The notes under the pieces: model-generated
What the model was told of the DNA's origin: nothing
What the model saw: the letters and a program-made list of their open reading frames with translations, nothing else
Databases searched by the model: none
Made by a program: the position numbers and the translations under genes
Assembly (NCBI GenBank): GCA_963707075.1
Contig: CAVPOX010000024.1
Span: 62,001 to 126,000, forward strand
Length of the DNA stretch: 64,000 bases
Direction of reading: 5' to 3'
DNA from: CAXMQZ01 sp963707075
GTDB lineage: Bacteria; Acidobacteriota; Thermoanaerobaculia; Multivoradales; JAHEKO01
Shown: positions 61,732 to 64,000 of the stretch, one piece after another
How positions within the stretch are numbered: the first letter of the stretch is position 1
Layout of the letters: each line of letters starts with the position of its first letter

Positions 61732-63318
61732 CTACAGCTTACGGCTGCGAGCCAGGGTGTCAGTGAGTGTGTCGACGATCTCGGCTTCCTGCTTCTCGGT
61801 CAAGCCGAGAATGTCCTGCAGTGCGATCCCGATGTGGGGGATGTACTTCTCAATGTAGGCTCGCTTGCGGTCGGCGTCGCGACGACGCTGCGCGTGCCGG
61901 ACATGTCGAGAGAGCTTTCTTCCAACTTCCTGGAGAGCGAGCTTCATTTCCCGGAGGATTTCGTCGTAGCTGGCGACCGCTTCCTTGCTTTCGCTGGTGA
62001 AGGGTACCCAGACACTCGCCACGTGCGCCATCAGTGTCATCGGTCCGCTGGGTAACGCTCCACGGCTCTGTTGCAGCCCGTAGGCCTTCCAATTCGTCGC
62101 CAGGACGCTCTTGAACAGCGCGCAACCGCCTTGCTGATAGAGCAGCGGGACGCGATTCGCGAACCGGTAGAGGGAGATGAGGTCGTCCGCGGTCTGATCG
62201 CCTCCATAGGCGAGCCCGACCTCGACCTGAAAGGGGTTTCCGCGATAGACGGCGGGGGAGCGACTGACCGCGGCATAGAAGTCCGCCTCGATCTGTTCCT
62301 GGAGGCTCGCCAGGAGTCGTTCCTCGCCGATGGGGGAGAGGCAATTGGTCGGTGGAGCGGGGATCCGAACCTCTCGGATGGAGGCGATGAGCCGCTCGGC
62401 GGATTCGGCAGTCACCCTTCTGGGTGAGCTCTTTGGCGACAGATCGGCTCCCTCGACGATGCGCTGCGCGAGTGTCGGGCCGACACGGCTGAACTCGGTC
62501 TGGAAGAAGCTGCTCAAACGTCGGGCCTTGCTCTCTTTCAGCATGCGCAGGAGGAGTCCCACTTCGACGCCGTAGGGATGAGGCTGAATCTCCAAGGCTT
62601 CGGGTGGCAGGTCGACCGAGGCGCGCGGCAAAGCGATCGGTTCCTCCTCGCCTGGACCCTGAAACCGAATCTCCACGTGCGGGTTCGCCAGCGCGGTCTG
62701 TCGCAGGTAGGTCTCCACCCCGTGTCGACCCCTTTTGTAGGTGCCCTCGAGCTCGATGGCCACGCGGGTACCATGGGGCGCGTCCCACGCGACCTCGAGG
62801 TCTTTCTTGATGACCGGCTGGTTGCGGAGGGTATCGATGACCAGCTCATAGCGATGCGCCGGCTTCCGCCGGCTGGTTCGGCTCTCGATGACGATCGGCT
62901 TGCCTGTGGTGAGCTGCCCGTACATGCCTGCGGCGCTGATTCCGATGCCTTGTTGCCCCCGGCTCTGACGGAGGCGATGGAACTTCGAGCCGTACAGCAA
63001 TTTACCGAAGATCTTCGGAATCTGGGCCCTGACGATGCCCGGCCCGTTGTCTCCGACCTCGACCCGGAATCGATTCTCGGCCAAGGCATGGATGGTGACC
63101 TCGAGATCCGGGAGGATGCCGGCTTCCTCGCAAGCGTCCAGGGAGTTGTCCACGGCTTCCTTGATCGTGGTGAGTAGGGCCTTGGTAGGGCTGTCGAAGC
63201 CCAGCAGGTGACGGTTCTTGGTAAAGAACTCACTGACCGAGATGTCTCGTTGGCGGGCGGCCATGCTCTTGGCTGTTGCGCGCCGACGAGGTGCTGCGGT
63301 GGATCGCTTAGTCGTCAC
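61732..63318 (-). CDS. top6B: DNA topoisomerase VI subunit B (Top6B)
   Basis: A GHKL ATPase of 528 residues (or 511 from the ATG at 63267, preceding MAARQRDISVSEFFTKN). It has EAVDNSLDACEEAGILPDL (N box), VGDNGPGIVRAQIPKIFGKL, GSKFHRLRQSRGQQGIGISA (family-specific ATP lid), a helix-two-turn-helix and transducer region (PTNCLSPIGE, RSPAVYRGNPF) and a C-terminal helical tail. These match archaeal Top6B. An in-frame upstream start at 63318 (GTG) is possible. It is first in a top6B-top6A pair. Confidence 0.92.
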   Translation of the reverse strand: MTTKRSTAAPRRRATAKSMAARQRDISVSEFFTKNRHLLGFDSPTKALLTTIKEAVDNSLDACEEAGILPDLEVTIHALAENRFRVEVGDNGPGIVRAQIPKIFGKLLYGSKFHRLRQSRGQQGIGISAAGMYGQLTTGKPIVIESRTSRRKPAHRYELVIDTLRNQPVIKKDLEVAWDAPHGTRVAIELEGTYKRGRHGVETYLRQTALANPHVEIRFQGPGEEEPIALPRASVDLPPEALEIQPHPYGVEVGLLLRMLKESKARRLSSFFQTEFSRVGPTLAQRIVEGADLSPKSSPRRVTAESAERLIASIREVRIPAPPTNCLSPIGEERLLASLQEQIEADFYAAVSRSPAVYRGNPFQVEVGLAYGGDQTADDLISLYRFANRVPLLYQQGGCALFKSVLATNWKAYGLQQSRGALPSGPMTLMAHVASVWVPFTSESKEAVASYDEILREMKLALQEVGRKLSRHVRHAQRRRDADRKRAYIEKYIPHIGIALQDILGLTEKQEAEIVDTLTDTLARSRKL

Positions 63319-63426
63319 AGACTGATGTGCCTTTCGCGAGAGCGACCTTCATTCCATGGCAACTCCCCCGCAGTCGGAGGGGATACACGCAGACGGGCTC
63401 CTGCTCCGTTTGGCGAGCCAGCTCTT

Positions 63427-64000
63427 TCAACCGTGAAAGACCTTGCGACGATGCCATTCCAGAAAGGCCGGGCGGGGGCGATGCTCGGATCTTCCTGGCA
63501 TTCTGATCGGCGTGCCCGCGAGTGAACGATAGATGTCGGCGCCGGGATCATCGCGGCGCAGGTGGCTGCTGACGCGGATCTCGAAGTCGTCGCCGAGTGA
63601 CAGGTAGCCGCGATCGAAGAGTCGGCGGAGATCGGACCGGAGCAGAAGACCGTTGTCGACACGATGTAGCCCACCCTGGGCTGGTGGTCGAATATGCGTC
63701 ACTTCGAGAGCCGGGAGAGTGCCGTCGCCGCTCATGGCGCAGCGCCGTTCGTAGGCGTCTGTCACCAGGATACGGAAGGCACCCGGCCCAAGCCTGGGTG
63801 GCGCGACGGGTGGCTCACCGAATATCTCGGCCTGCGGTTCGAGGATTCGCCCGGTGTGCAGTGCCGACATGCGGGCGCGAACGTCCGCCCAGAGAGATTT
63901 CCCGGTCGACGTCGAAGTGTCGTAAACCTTGCCCTGGACGATGCTTTTGGAAAAGTCCTTCGGGGGCTCCAGCCAGTCGGCCTCATCGAAGTAGAAGGGA
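63427..64000 (-). CDS. HNH endonuclease domain protein (partial, N-terminus missing)
   Basis: The frame is open to the right edge, giving at least 190 residues of a larger protein. An HNH nuclease region is visible: CAMSGDGTLPALEVTHIRPPAQG, then VDNGLLLRSDLRRLFDRGYLSLG, with His residues of the beta-beta-alpha-metal fold. This resembles the C-terminal HNH of putative restriction or DNA-repair endonucleases. The N-terminal part is cut off, so domain combination and start are unknown. It lies 108 bases upstream of top6B on the same strand. Confidence 0.8.
   Translation of the reverse strand, partial: PFYFDEADWLEPPKDFSKSIVQGKVYDTSTSTGKSLWADVRARMSALHTGRILEPQAEIFGEPPVAPPRLGPGAFRILVTDAYERRCAMSGDGTLPALEVTHIRPPAQGGLHRVDNGLLLRSDLRRLFDRGYLSLGDDFEIRVSSHLRRDDPGADIYRSLAGTPIRMPGRSEHRPRPAFLEWHRRKVFHG

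Noticed and set aside
1..64000. tRNA, rRNA, CRISPR arrays, insertion sequences, prophage or attachment sites
   Set aside because: I looked for CCA-ended cloverleaf-like segments, regular repeats, transposase or integrase motifs and flanking duplications and found none that could be supported by eye.

Overview
The window reads as a stretch of bacterial chromosome with high G+C content. I see no insertion sequence, prophage, CRISPR array, tRNA or rRNA. About 50 protein-coding genes are packed tightly on both strands, and many overlap by ATGA or a few bases. The gene set suggests a Gram-negative, didermic, membrane-rich bacterium: OmpA-like and other lipoproteins, a MacA-type adaptor, bactofilin, a CcsBA cytochrome c maturation protein and an HpnB-type hopanoid glycosyltransferase. 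NtrC-family regulators beside MacB/FtsX permeases, DUF885, DUF2911, FG-GAP and BNR-repeat proteins, FHA proteins and a Ser/Thr kinase point to Acidobacteriota (perhaps Thermoanaerobaculia-like). That assignment is inference from gene content only.

Layout. 0-5 kb: the tail of a membrane protein, a PAS hybrid histidine kinase, a frameshifted arginase-family gene, and an ABM-domain protein coupled to an RsbW-like anti-sigma kinase. 5-11 kb: a secreted amidohydrolase, an RpoD-like sigma factor, then an Elp3-like radical SAM/GNAT enzyme divergent from a Trm9-like tRNA methyltransferase. 11-18 kb: diguanylate cyclase, HpnB, EamA transporter, zinc-ribbon/FHA protein, Ser/Thr kinase and a lipoprotein methyltransferase. 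18-24.5 kb: a bactofilin/OmpA-like operon facing a GlrR-GlrK-QseG-like operon, then an FG-GAP lipoprotein. 24.5-34.5 kb: DUF434-like protein, FHA-TM-trypsin protease, spore-photoproduct-lyase-like radical SAM protein, DUF2911, and a DUF885/FG-GAP operon. 34-44 kb: CcsBA, LemA and two TPM proteins, an NmrA-like protein, a small membrane protein, and a BNR-repeat protein with seven apparent indels. 44-50 kb: FHA-EAL protein, AlaX, an XRE regulator with its partner, YhhN, and a Tat lipoprotein amidase. 50-58 kb: a two-component system and a MacA/ABC/FtsX efflux operon. 58-64 kb: SpoIIE-type phosphatase, 1-Cys-type peroxiredoxin with a small coupled gene, DNA topoisomerase VI A and B, and a partial HNH nuclease.

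Two exact matches to the sigma-54 -24/-12 consensus lie on the minus strand, at 19317-19332 (bactofilin operon) and 57885-57900 (efflux operon). Each sits about 120 bp from perfect palindromes, and each lies next to or upstream of genes for an NtrC-family response regulator and its kinase. This gives two complete predicted circuits of sensor, regulator, enhancer, promoter and target. Other systems worth attention are a possible bacterial mcm5U34 tRNA-modification pair (Elp3 plus Trm9-like), a bacterial topoisomerase VI, and a phospho-signalling set of one Ser/Thr kinase with three FHA proteins (zinc ribbon-FHA, FHA-TM-protease, FHA-EAL).

Frame breaks in the arginase-like gene, the Trm9-like gene and, densely, the BNR gene are mostly single extra bases with homologous protein preserved on both sides. 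Consensus sequencing error is therefore at least as likely as true pseudogenes.
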